Assembly (NCBI GenBank): GCA_021738105.1
Contig: JAIPCS010000157.1
Span: forward strand, 1 to 7,843
Length of the DNA: 7,843 nt
DNA from: Sulfuritalea sp.
GTDB lineage: Bacteria; Pseudomonadota; Gammaproteobacteria; Burkholderiales; Rhodocyclaceae
Reading direction: 5' to 3'
Under the pieces are notes generated by a model. It did no database searches. It was not told where the DNA came from and saw nothing but the letters and a program-made list of their open reading frames with translations. This document shows positions 1 to 7,196 of the stretch, in pieces. Position 1 is the stretch's first letter. Each line of letters starts with the position of its first letter. Made by a program: the position numbers and the translations under genes.

Positions 1-1477
<1,477 letters not shown>

Positions 1478-2011
1478 TGAAGTAGGCAGAAAAGCCGAAA
1501 CCTTGGGCTGCAGATTTCGGCGTTCAGAGCGGGTCTAGCATCGAACGACAATCGTGCCGACAGCAAAAGTCGGCGCTGATGGGACGGCGTTTGCCGGTCA
1601 GCGGCTGTGAATCAGTCGTTTCTCAGCGAATAAGCGCTTCGTGGGCAATTGCATTTTCTGTACTGGCCGACACTCGAAGACAAGGGAAATTCCGCAATAA
1701 GTGATGGTTTTTACTCTGATACTGACAGGTGACAGAGTCAATATTGCGTGAGACTGGCCACAACCATCAGTCACGCTATTCGGTGTGTAGGAAGGCATCG
1801 TCTCGGGTGAAAAACCTTCAAACAGGAATCTCCTGTCAGTGCTGTCCGTTGCAAGCCCGCCATGCTCTAAATTGGTTGCTCTGGAACAGCGGCAACGATT
1901 TGTATGAAGCTTCTCTATCCCGCTAAGGTTCCTAGAGCGCGGCACCTAAACCTGGACTGGCAACAGCCATAGAATGAGCGCCTCCTCCTCCAATTCGCAT
2001 GAATTGGATTT
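1478..2011. other. Long spacer after gyrB with several hairpins, no convincing gene
   Basis: No reading frame here has a ribosome binding site, a recognisable product or codon use like its neighbours. What can be seen is repeated self-complementarity: arms 1494-1500/1515-1521 (GCCGAAA), 1556-1561/1569-1574 (GCCGAC), 1713-1718/1733-1738 (ACTCTG), 1746-1755/1769-1776 (with a 2-nt bulge), 1822-1827/1831-1836 (ACAGGA, 3-nt loop), 1875-1879/1892-1896 (GTTGC), and 1991-1996/2001-2006 (CAATTC) just before the terminator. The first hairpin could be a weak gyrB terminator, but it has no T-run. I looked for hallmarks of RNase P RNA, tmRNA, SRP RNA and 6S RNA and did not recognise any. The region may encode an unknown structured RNA or be decayed sequence. 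Confidence 0.5.
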
Positions 2012-2041
2012 AACCCGGTACCAAGGCACCGGGTTTTTTTT
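2012..2041 (+). terminator. Rho-independent terminator
   Basis: A perfect 8-bp stem (AACCCGGT at 2012-2019, ACCGGGTT at 2028-2035) with an 8-nt loop runs straight into an unbroken T-run to 2041. The reverse direction has no T-run after the stem, so it acts on + strand transcripts. It lies 535 bp past the gyrB stop and upstream of the phasin promoter, so it ends either a long gyrB read-through or a separate transcript that starts in the spacer. Confidence 0.9.
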
Positions 2042-2107
2042 GATCCTGTTATATCAGCGATTGACGAAATTCGAAGCTATACACATATTGCATCGCACAA
2101 ATACCGC

Positions 2108-2135
2108 TTGACAAACTGACGTCAGACAATACAAT
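2108..2135 (+). promoter_or_regulatory. Sigma-70 promoter of the phasin gene, with palindrome in spacer
   Basis: TTGACA (2108-2113, perfect -35) is followed after 16 nt by TACAAT (2130-2135, 5 of 6). Transcription would start near 2142, leaving a leader of about 93 nt before the phasin ATG. The spacer contains the 8-bp palindrome TGACGTCA (2117-2124), a possible operator. Just upstream, TGCATCGCA (2089-2097) has the TGC-N3-GCA layout that resembles reported sites of PhaR, the PHA-responsive repressor of phasin genes; that link is inference. A weaker second candidate is TTGACG (2061-2066), 17 nt, CATATT (2084-2089). Confidence 0.75.
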
Positions 2136-2234
2136 GCCGCACCATTGCGGTGCACCATTACAACAACTGTTGAGGAGTTTTTCAGATTCAGACCGGGCAT
2201 TCGCCGTCGATTTAAAGTTATTCAGGAGTTCGTC

Positions 2235-2765
2235 ATGTACTCACTTAACGAGCAGATCAACAGCGCCAACCGCGCCAGTATCGAAATCTTCACAACTTTC
2301 GCCAACTCAGCATTTACAGGCGTTGAGCGGTTTCTCGCTCTCAATATGAACGCCGCTCGAAATTTCCTTGAAGAGGGAAGCACTACAAGCCGGTCTTGGC
2401 TTGCTGCCAAAAGCCTGCAGGACGTGGTTGCGCTACAGGCGTCAGTGGCAAAGGCGGAGGCTGACAAGTTCGGTACCTACGCCAGCCGCATCTTTGACAT
2501 CGCCAACAAGACCCGGGAAGAGATGAGCCAATTGGCTGAAACCCGGGTGTCAGAAATCAACGCTCGCCTTGACCAGGAGCTGGACAATATGGCCAAGAGT
2601 GCACCGGCAGGTGCAGATCTCGCAGTGGTGGCGCTACGTTCGACCCTGGCAGTCGCAAGTTCAGCATATCGGGATATGAGTAAAGCGGCAAAGCAGTTTA
2701 ATGAAATGGCTGAAGCCAACTTCGCGGTGGCCAAGGCAAGTAAATACGCGCGGAAGGCTGCTTAG
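2235..2765 (+). CDS. Phasin family protein (PHA granule-associated)
   Basis: Phasins coat intracellular polyhydroxyalkanoate granules, keeping them dispersed and affecting their number and size. The protein has 176 residues, is rich in Ala and almost wholly helical, and has no signal peptide or membrane segment. Residues about 5-105 match the Phasin_2 type (start MYSLNEQINSANR, then the IEIFTTFANSAFTGVERFLALN stretch in outline), followed by heptad-like helices and an Ala/Lys-rich tail ending YARKAA. The start at 2235 is chosen because AGGAG (2224-2228) sits 6 nt before it and the family consensus begins there; the upstream in-frame TTG at 2145 lacks an RBS. The gene has its own promoter and terminator-like hairpins on both sides, so it is probably monocistronic. 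No PHA synthase is in the window. The phaP symbol would be reasonable, but several paralogues usually exist, so it is left blank. Confidence 0.92.
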   Translation: MYSLNEQINSANRASIEIFTTFANSAFTGVERFLALNMNAARNFLEEGSTTSRSWLAAKSLQDVVALQASVAKAEADKFGTYASRIFDIANKTREEMSQLAETRVSEINARLDQELDNMAKSAPAGADLAVVALRSTLAVASSAYRDMSKAAKQFNEMAEANFAVAKASKYARKAA

Positions 2766-2785
2766 CCGGCTTCCGGAGTTCCCTC

Positions 2786-2834
2786 ATCCGGCTCGGCTAG
2801 AGCCGGATCAACGCCCGACGCGGATAGTGTCGGG
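2786..2834 (+). other. Tandem hairpins in the phasin 3' untranslated region
   Basis: ATCCGGCT (2786-2793) pairs perfectly with AGCCGGAT (2801-2808) across a 7-nt loop, beginning 20 nt after the phasin stop. A second stem pairs CCCGAC (2814-2819) with GTCGGG (2829-2834), and it competes with the 12-bp palindrome CGGGAATTCCCG (2831-2842). Neither stem is followed by a T-run, so they look more like mRNA-stabilising 3' structures or part of a Rho-dependent end than an intrinsic terminator. Stabilisation is inference from the abundance usual for phasin mRNA. Confidence 0.5.
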
Positions 2835-2893
2835 AATTCCCGAAGTTTGGGAAGCAGCCCACCCTGGCACGGTGATCGCTATCGGAAGTGTTT

Positions 2894-2920
2894 CGTACCA
2901 GGAATATCCCTGGTACGTTT
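2894..2920 (+). terminator. Strong hairpin, possible weak terminator after phasin
   Basis: CGTACCAGG (2894-2902) and CCTGGTACG (2909-2917) form a perfect 9-bp stem with a 6-nt loop, followed by only three T residues. It lies 128 nt after the phasin stop and 111 nt before the transglycosylase start. It could end the phasin transcript inefficiently or be a protein-binding inverted repeat for the next gene. I see no clear sigma-70 promoter between it and 3029; TTTTATAG around 2952-2959 is only a weak -10 candidate. Confidence 0.4.
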
Positions 2921-3028
2921 CGATGGTGGCTGAATTAGTACTGGTATCGCGTTTTATAGCGGACCATCGATTGTTTGCCAGTATCACCGCAAGCACGTTG
3001 GTGCGCTGAACACGAATTAGGAGAAATC

Positions 3029-3733
3029 ATGTCAGCAACTTTAACCAACAGGTACTTGATCGCTACGCGCGTCAATTCTTTTCTCAACTATCTGCATCTC
3101 GATTTCGCAACGATTGGTTTGGCATTGCTGTTGGTACTTGCCGCCGGCGTGGCAAATTATTTCAATAGCCGTCAGGCAGAAGTCAATGGAGCGGCAACCA
3201 TAGCGGTTGCAACCAGGCTTTCAGTTCAGGCAGTCAAGCCGGCGGAAGCGACAGTTTCGTTGTCGCCTGCCATGGAAGCCGCGCTCGATCAGGTCTCGCA
3301 GCGCTACCGCGTCTCAGCCGATGCGCTTGAGCCAGTGTTCCTGGCGGTCCAGACTGCTGCACGACAACGCGGCGTCGACCCGCTCCTGATCATCGCCGTG
3401 ATCAGCATCGAATCCAGATTCAATCCCTTTTCCCAGAGTCCAATGGGTGCGCAAGGTTTGATGCAGATCATTCCGCGTTACCACCAGGACAAGGCGCTCC
3501 AGGTTTCGGTTGACAGCCCGTTTCTTGATCCAATCGCCAATGTGCAAATGGGCACTCAGATATTGCAGGAGTTCATTCGGCAGCAGGGTGGCGTAATGGA
3601 AGGACTCCAGTACTACAACGGCGCATCGGGCGACGAAGAGCAGGCCTATGCCAACAAGGTGCTTGCCGAGAAACAGCGGCTGGAGCGTGCCCAGCGTCGA
3701 GTTGCGGTAGCAGGAAAGCACACCGCGGCCTGA
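3029..3733 (+). CDS. Membrane-anchored lytic transglycosylase (SLT domain)
   Basis: Lytic transglycosylases cleave the MurNAc-GlcNAc bond of peptidoglycan in the periplasm, leaving 1,6-anhydro-MurNAc ends. The protein has 234 residues. Residues about 26-45 form one hydrophobic segment (GLALLLVLAAGVANYF) with basic residues before it, and no lipobox is seen, so a signal anchor with the bulk in the periplasm is likely. The SLT domain runs from about 98 to 215: the ES motif in ISIESRFNPFS gives the catalytic Glu128, then MGAQGLMQIIP (139-149), a central NVQMG helix, and GLQYYNGAS with YANKVLA near the end. These are the usual motifs of SLT family 1. The start at 3029 has AGGAG at 3019-3023 with 5 nt spacing; the in-frame start at 2975 would add an unlikely leader. 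The gene stands alone, convergent with amtB. Its substrate specificity or assembly partner cannot be read from the sequence. Confidence 0.9.
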   Translation: MSATLTNRYLIATRVNSFLNYLHLDFATIGLALLLVLAAGVANYFNSRQAEVNGAATIAVATRLSVQAVKPAEATVSLSPAMEAALDQVSQRYRVSADALEPVFLAVQTAARQRGVDPLLIIAVISIESRFNPFSQSPMGAQGLMQIIPRYHQDKALQVSVDSPFLDPIANVQMGTQILQEFIRQQGGVMEGLQYYNGASGDEEQAYANKVLAEKQRLERAQRRVAVAGKHTAA

Positions 3734-3891
3734 GGTTGGCAGCAGCAAACTTTTAAGGCGTTGTCACTGAAAAACTGAAGGGGAGCTATGTGTTGCTTCC
3801 TGCCGGTGCAACGCTTGGTTTGAAGAGTGTTGCAATTGCCGATTGAATGGCATCGATAGAAGCAAGGTCTAAACACAGGGTTGTGTAGCGG

Positions 3892-3919
3892 AAACAAACG
3901 GGCACCCGTGGGGTGCCCG
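3892..3919 (-). terminator. Intrinsic terminator of the glnK-amtB transcript
   Basis: On the minus strand CGGGCACCC pairs perfectly with GGGTGCCCG (9 bp, 3-nt loop, 3899-3919) and is followed by TTTGTTT (3898-3892). It lies about 60 nt past the amtB stop. In the plus direction the stem is followed by AATTCGTT, so it would stop the transglycosylase transcript only poorly. The rest of 3734-3898 shows no gene; an 11-codon ORF at 3788-3823 is discussed among the rejected items. Confidence 0.82.
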
Positions 3920-3942
3920 AATTCGTTACTCTTGCGATCCAG

Positions 3943-3976
3943 TGCCTGGCTCCATCAGTATCGATGGAGCCAGGCA
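3943..3976 (-). other. 14-bp perfect inverted repeat just after the amtB stop
   Basis: TGCCTGGCTCCATC (3943-3956) and GATGGAGCCAGGCA (3963-3976) are exact reverse complements around a 6-nt loop. The stem begins 4 nt after the amtB stop codon in the direction of amtB transcription. Neither side has a T-run, and the real terminator follows about 25 nt later. A 3'-end stabilising structure is the simplest reading. A protein-binding site or a Rho-dependent element in the convergent spacer is also possible. Confidence 0.7.
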
Positions 3977-3980
3977 GGAA

Positions 3981-5348
3981 TCAGAAGCGGTACGCTGATT
4001 CGCCGTGTGAGGTGATGTCCAGACCCTCGCGCTCCTCGTCCTCCGGCACCCGCAGACCAACCAGCATGTCAGCCAGCTTGAACGCGATGAACGCAACGAT
4101 TGCCGACCAGACGATGGTGATGCCTACTGCGACCGCCTGAACATAGACCTGATGTGCGATCGAGAAGTCGGCGGCGCCAGTACCGCCGAGCGAAGGCGCT
4201 GTAAATACTCCGGTCAGCAAAGCGCCGAGGATTCCGCCCACACCATGCACGCCGAACACATCCAGCGAATCGTCGGCGCCAAGCATATGCTTGAGGCCAT
4301 TGACACCCCAGAGGCAGACGACACCCGCAGCAAGACCGATCACAATCGCGCCCATGGGCCCCACTGATCCGCACGCCGGAGTAATTGCCACCAGACCGGC
4401 AACAGCGCCGGACGCACCGCCCAGCATTGAAGGCTTGCCCTTGCTCATGGCCTCAGCACCGGTCCATGCCAGCGTCGCAGCAGCTGTGGCGAACAGTGTG
4501 TTGAGGAAAGCCAAAGCGGCGCCCGAGGTTGCCTCAAGATTGGACCCGGCGTTGAAGCCGAACCAGCCGACCCACAGCATCGAAGCTCCGATCATGGTGA
4601 ACGCCAGCGAATGAGGCGCCATCGCTTCCTTGCCGTAGCCGATGCGCTTGCCCACCAAATAAGCGCCGACCAGACCGGCAACACCGGCGTTGATATGCAC
4701 TACGGTGCCGCCAGCGAAGTCCAGAGCGCCCAGCCCCAGCAAGTAACCGCCGGCACCCCAGACCATGTGGGCGATCGGCAGGTAGCAGAAGCTGAACCAG
4801 ATCACCGAGAACAACAACACAGCTGAGAACTTGATGCGCTCGGCGAAGGCGCCGACGATCAGTGCGCAGGTAATTGCGGCGAAGGTGGCCTGGAAGGCGA
4901 TGAAGACATACTCCGGAAGCTTTGAGGCAGCCGAGAAGGTATCCGCCAGGCTATTCCCATTGATACCGCTGAGGAAGAGCTTGTCAAAATTACCAATAAT
5001 GGTGCCCTCGCCACCAAAAGCCAGGCTGTAACCGTAAATACCCCAAAGCACGATGATCAGCGAGAACACCACCAGTACCTGCATCAGTACCGACAGCATG
5101 TTTTTGGCCCGTACCAGACCGCCGTAAAAAAGCGCGAGACCGGGTACTGCCATGAATACGACGAGCAGCGTGGACACCAACATCCAGGCGACGTCACCTT
5201 TATTGACCGTCGCCACGATGGCGGGTGCTGCTGCCGCAGCCTCGGCGACTGCGGCAACGGCTGCCGCCACGGGCTCGTCGGCAGCAAAGGCGCCGCCAGC
5301 GAAGCCGACCGCAATTGTGGCCAACACTATGCCTAGTAAGCGTTTCAT
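3981..5348 (-). CDS. amtB: Ammonium transporter AmtB
   Basis: AmtB is a trimeric inner membrane channel that takes up ammonium at low concentration and is blocked by GlnK when nitrogen is plentiful. The protein has 455 residues. An N-terminal signal peptide (cleavage likely after residue 22, AFA-ADEP) precedes an Ala-rich stretch to about residue 50 and then eleven membrane helices. Key pore residues are present: the Phe gate F152/F156 (E. coli F103/F107), W197 (W148), D210 (D160) and the twin histidines H218 and H368 (H168, H318). The end LRVPEDEEREGLDITSHGE is the conserved cytoplasmic tail that takes part in GlnK binding. The start at 5348 has GGGAGA (5355-5360) before it, in the 12-bp gap after the glnK stop, so the two genes are tightly cotranscribed. 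The Ala-rich linker is longer than in E. coli AmtB but is not a defect. Confidence 0.97.
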   Translation of the reverse strand: MKRLLGIVLATIAVGFAGGAFAADEPVAAAVAAVAEAAAAAPAIVATVNKGDVAWMLVSTLLVVFMAVPGLALFYGGLVRAKNMLSVLMQVLVVFSLIIVLWGIYGYSLAFGGEGTIIGNFDKLFLSGINGNSLADTFSAASKLPEYVFIAFQATFAAITCALIVGAFAERIKFSAVLLFSVIWFSFCYLPIAHMVWGAGGYLLGLGALDFAGGTVVHINAGVAGLVGAYLVGKRIGYGKEAMAPHSLAFTMIGASMLWVGWFGFNAGSNLEATSGAALAFLNTLFATAAATLAWTGAEAMSKGKPSMLGGASGAVAGLVAITPACGSVGPMGAIVIGLAAGVVCLWGVNGLKHMLGADDSLDVFGVHGVGGILGALLTGVFTAPSLGGTGAADFSIAHQVYVQAVAVGITIVWSAIVAFIAFKLADMLVGLRVPEDEEREGLDITSHGESAYRF

Positions 5349-5360
5349 TTCGTATCTCCC

Positions 5361-5741
<381 letters not shown>

Positions 5742-5747
5742 TCAACG

Positions 5748-5776
5748 TCCCGTCACTGATCTGGCTGGTAACGGGA
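5748..5776 (-). other. Hairpin between the outer membrane gene and glnK
   Basis: On the minus strand RNA, UCCCGUUAC (5776-5768) pairs with GUGACGGGA (5756-5748): nine pairs including one G-U wobble, with an 11-nt loop. No T-run follows, so read-through into glnK is expected. Such intercistronic stems often set different mRNA levels for the genes on either side; that role here is inference. Confidence 0.5.
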
Positions 5777-5789
5777 TGCGATTCAACGC

Positions 5790-6608
5790 TCAGAAAGACT
5801 TGTTGAAGGTCGCGACGAGTGTGCTCTTGCCAGCGTTGTAATTGACGGCACCCGCTGTGGCAGCACCCCAGCAATAGTCACCTACGGGCGTCGAGCCGCA
5901 ATCGCCTTTGGTATTGGTGCTGGTCGCTGCCAAGCCAAATACGCCGTATCCCGCATCTTTCGTCACACCGATCTTGTAGTCGGTGTAGCTGGCGGTGCTG
6001 CGTCCCTTCACGGTTTGGTGGCCGACGTGACCGCCAAGGCCCCAACCATTTCCGAGGTCAAGCGCTGCGTTCGCTTCCAGATAGCCGCTCCCGGTGGTTT
6101 TTTGCAATACACCGGCGGTTTGCGCCCAGCCAAACAAGGCGCCGGTGGATTGTGAATATTTGACGGTCAGCCACTTGTAGGACAGCGCGCCGTACACTTC
6201 CTGGGTGTCCTGCTTCAGAATGGTTCCGCCGACAGTCTTGTTGGAGCCCGGGTAGTTGTAGGTCATGAGGCCGACATCGAAGCCGAGGTCGCCTGATATG
6301 GTGCCCTTGTAACCGCCGTATAGGTCAATTTCCAGGCTCGCGTTCGGAGAGGCCGCGCCGGGATTGCCGTCGGCAATCCAGCTGATGTTGGAGGCCCAAG
6401 TCCCGGCGTACAAGCCGCTGGAATGTGCGTAGTCAAATCCACCCTGCAGTGCCGGCTTTCCGGATGTCTGCGATATTCCGCGAAAAACATAATCTGTGGC
6501 GAAGCCGACGTTGCCGGTGAAAGAATGTGGACTAGCGTCTGCGGCCACTACTGCGGCGGGAAGGGAAAGGGTTCCTGCTACGAGGGCGGCGAAGAGAGTG
6601 GTGCGCAT
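5790..6608 (-). CDS. TorF-like (TIGR02001) outer membrane protein
   Basis: This is a 272-residue secreted protein with a clear signal peptide (MRTTLFAALVAGTLSLPAAV, cleavage near residue 22-23) and a beta-strand-rich body that ends in Phe (FNKSF), as outer membrane barrels do. The segment FTGNVGFATDYVFRGISQT, followed by P-A-L-Q-G-G-F-D-Y and an aromatic-rich GLYAGTWASNI, is the signature of the family TIGR02001/Gcw_chp. Its function is not established; a channel or envelope role is inferred. Cys237 and Cys246 (C-x8-C near the last strands) could form a disulfide. The start at 6608 is chosen over the one at 6674 because AGGAG (on the plus strand CTCCT at 6616-6620) is 7 nt away, the signal peptide starts there, and the sigma-54 start point lies inside the longer version. 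The gene heads the glnK-amtB cluster and is most likely nitrogen regulated. Confidence 0.85.
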   Translation of the reverse strand: MRTTLFAALVAGTLSLPAAVVAADASPHSFTGNVGFATDYVFRGISQTSGKPALQGGFDYAHSSGLYAGTWASNISWIADGNPGAASPNASLEIDLYGGYKGTISGDLGFDVGLMTYNYPGSNKTVGGTILKQDTQEVYGALSYKWLTVKYSQSTGALFGWAQTAGVLQKTTGSGYLEANAALDLGNGWGLGGHVGHQTVKGRSTASYTDYKIGVTKDAGYGVFGLAATSTNTKGDCGSTPVGDYCWGAATAGAVNYNAGKSTLVATFNKSF

Positions 6609-6655
6609 GATAGAGCTCCTGAAGTAATGGATTGAAAAGTTGCTATACCTTCTAA

Positions 6656-6670
6656 GCAGGGGCTGTGCCA
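6656..6670 (-). promoter_or_regulatory. Sigma-54 (RpoN) promoter of the torF-glnK-amtB operon
   Basis: Read on the minus strand, TGGCACAGCCCCTGC followed by TT matches the consensus TGGCACG-N4-TTGCW. The -24 GG (6669-6668) and -12 GC (6657-6656) have exact spacing; the differences are A for G after TGGCAC and C for the first T of TTGC. The start point would be near 6645, giving a leader of about 37 nt that includes the AGGAG before the outer membrane gene. Confidence 0.82.
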
Positions 6671-6682
6671 GCACTACTATTC

Positions 6683-6710
6683 ACTTAATAAACATATACA
6701 TACATTAAGT
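6683..6710. promoter_or_regulatory. AT-rich inverted repeat between enhancer and promoter
   Basis: ACTTAAT (6683-6689) and ATTAAGT (6704-6710) are perfect 7-bp arms 14 bp apart in a strongly AT-rich stretch. Its centre is about 50 bp upstream of the sigma-54 start point, in the segment that must bend for NtrC to reach RNA polymerase. It may bind a regulator or simply be intrinsically flexible DNA. The right arm overlaps the candidate IHF site. I cannot assign a protein to it. Confidence 0.4.
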
Positions 6711-6717
6711 TTTGATT
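6705..6717 (-). promoter_or_regulatory. Candidate IHF binding site
   Basis: The minus strand reads AATCAAAACTTAA against the IHF consensus WATCAA-N4-TTR, with one mismatch in the last triplet. It lies about 65 bp upstream of the predicted start, between the NtrC sites and the sigma-54 promoter, the usual place for an IHF bend. Single short matches occur by chance, so position is the main support. Confidence 0.5.
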
Positions 6718-6746
6718 GGCGCAAGCAGGGCTTTTCTCCTGGTCTG

Positions 6747-6781
6747 GCACCAAACAGAGACGCCTTGCACTACTTTGGTGC
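6747..6781. promoter_or_regulatory. NtrC enhancer: one perfect site and one half-site
   Basis: GCACTACTTTGGTGC (6767-6781) matches the NtrC consensus GCAC-N5-TGGTGC exactly. A second element, GCACCA (6747-6752) followed by AACAG and AGAC, keeps one half of the palindrome. Their centres (6774 and 6754) are 20 bp apart, close to two helical turns, so they face the same side. They lie about 129 and 109 bp upstream of the sigma-54 start, much like the classical glnA enhancer distances. NtrC phosphorylated under nitrogen limitation would activate the leftward operon from here. Confidence 0.8.
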
Positions 6782-6915
6782 GTAATGGACTTGCCGCAGC
6801 AAGCATCTTTATCGCTGTGCTAGACTTTCGCTCCGGCTTTTGCCACTTATTGATGACTGCACTGGCTTTGATTTTCATGGAAACAGCGTCATCCGGTCCC
6901 TGCAGGAAACCCGCC

Positions 6916-7188
6916 ATGCTCAACCCAAAACTGCTCGATGAAATGTCTGCTCGTGTGTCTTCGCTACTGGCGGCCACTCCGGCGGGCGATATAGAAAAGA
7001 ACATGCGTGCCACTCTCTCGGGCGTATTTGCCAGGCTCGATCTGGTGACGCGCGAAGAATTTGACGTACAGCGCGAGGTGTTGAGCCGGGCACGCGAAAA
7101 GCTTGTTGTTCTCGAAGCTCGACTCGCAGAACTGGAAGCCCGCAGCCAATCCGTTCAGCCGATCCAGGCAGACAGCGGCCCGAAATAA
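6916..7188 (+). CDS. ubiK: Ubiquinone biosynthesis accessory factor UbiK
   Basis: UbiK (formerly YqiC, BMFP domain) is a small soluble or membrane-associated coiled-coil protein that helps the Ubi complex make ubiquinone under aerobic conditions together with UbiJ. The protein has 90 residues, close to E. coli's 96. It has an amphipathic N-terminal helix (about 2-20), the family hallmark RLDLVTREEFDVQ (40-52) and a leucine-rich coiled coil (about 54-77, REKLVVLEARLAELEARS), then a polar tail. The start at 6916 has AGGAAA (6904-6909) before it; the in-frame starts upstream would add about 68 residues not seen in the family and would run into the NtrC sites. The gene is followed 8 bp later by comM. 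No strong sigma-70 promoter was recognised between 6782 and 6915. The nitrogen enhancer lies 135-169 bp upstream, probably serving only the divergent operon. Confidence 0.93.
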   Translation: MLNPKLLDEMSARVSSLLAATPAGDIEKNMRATLSGVFARLDLVTREEFDVQREVLSRAREKLVVLEARLAELEARSQSVQPIQADSGPK

Positions 7189-7196
7189 GGCTGCCC

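Noticed and set aside
1729..1926. 65-residue plus-strand frame ending in a segment reading GNDLYEASLSR, considered as a tmRNA-like tag or small protein
   Set aside because: It starts with GTG without an RBS. The tag resemblance is superficial: there is no ALAA-like ending and I see no tRNA-like domain or CCA end around it.
1598..1945. 115-residue open frame on the minus strand in the post-gyrB spacer
   Set aside because: It begins with GTG, has no ribosome site that I can see, an odd Cys/Arg/Ser-rich composition and no recognisable family features. It overlaps another equally unsupported frame on the plus strand.
1478..2041. RNase P RNA, tmRNA, 6S RNA or SRP RNA
   Set aside because: The hallmark conserved segments of these RNAs that I know were not found by eye. 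Only an unidentified RNA remains possible.
2145..2234. Upstream TTG start for the phasin giving 206 residues
   Set aside because: It lies almost at the predicted transcription start, has no RBS, and the extra 30 residues are unlike phasin N-termini.
3314..3748. 144-residue minus-strand frame over the transglycosylase
   Set aside because: It is antisense to the SLT domain, which has clear catalytic motifs; no RBS or family features were seen.
3788..3823. 11-codon ORF after an AGGGGAG in the convergent spacer
   Set aside because: It is very short, starts MCCFLPV and has no context that would support a leader peptide, since no gene follows on the plus strand.
6609..6674. Longer start for the outer membrane protein adding 22 residues
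   Set aside because: It would begin upstream of the predicted sigma-54 start point and would bury the signal peptide; the ATG at 6608 has a good AGGAG.
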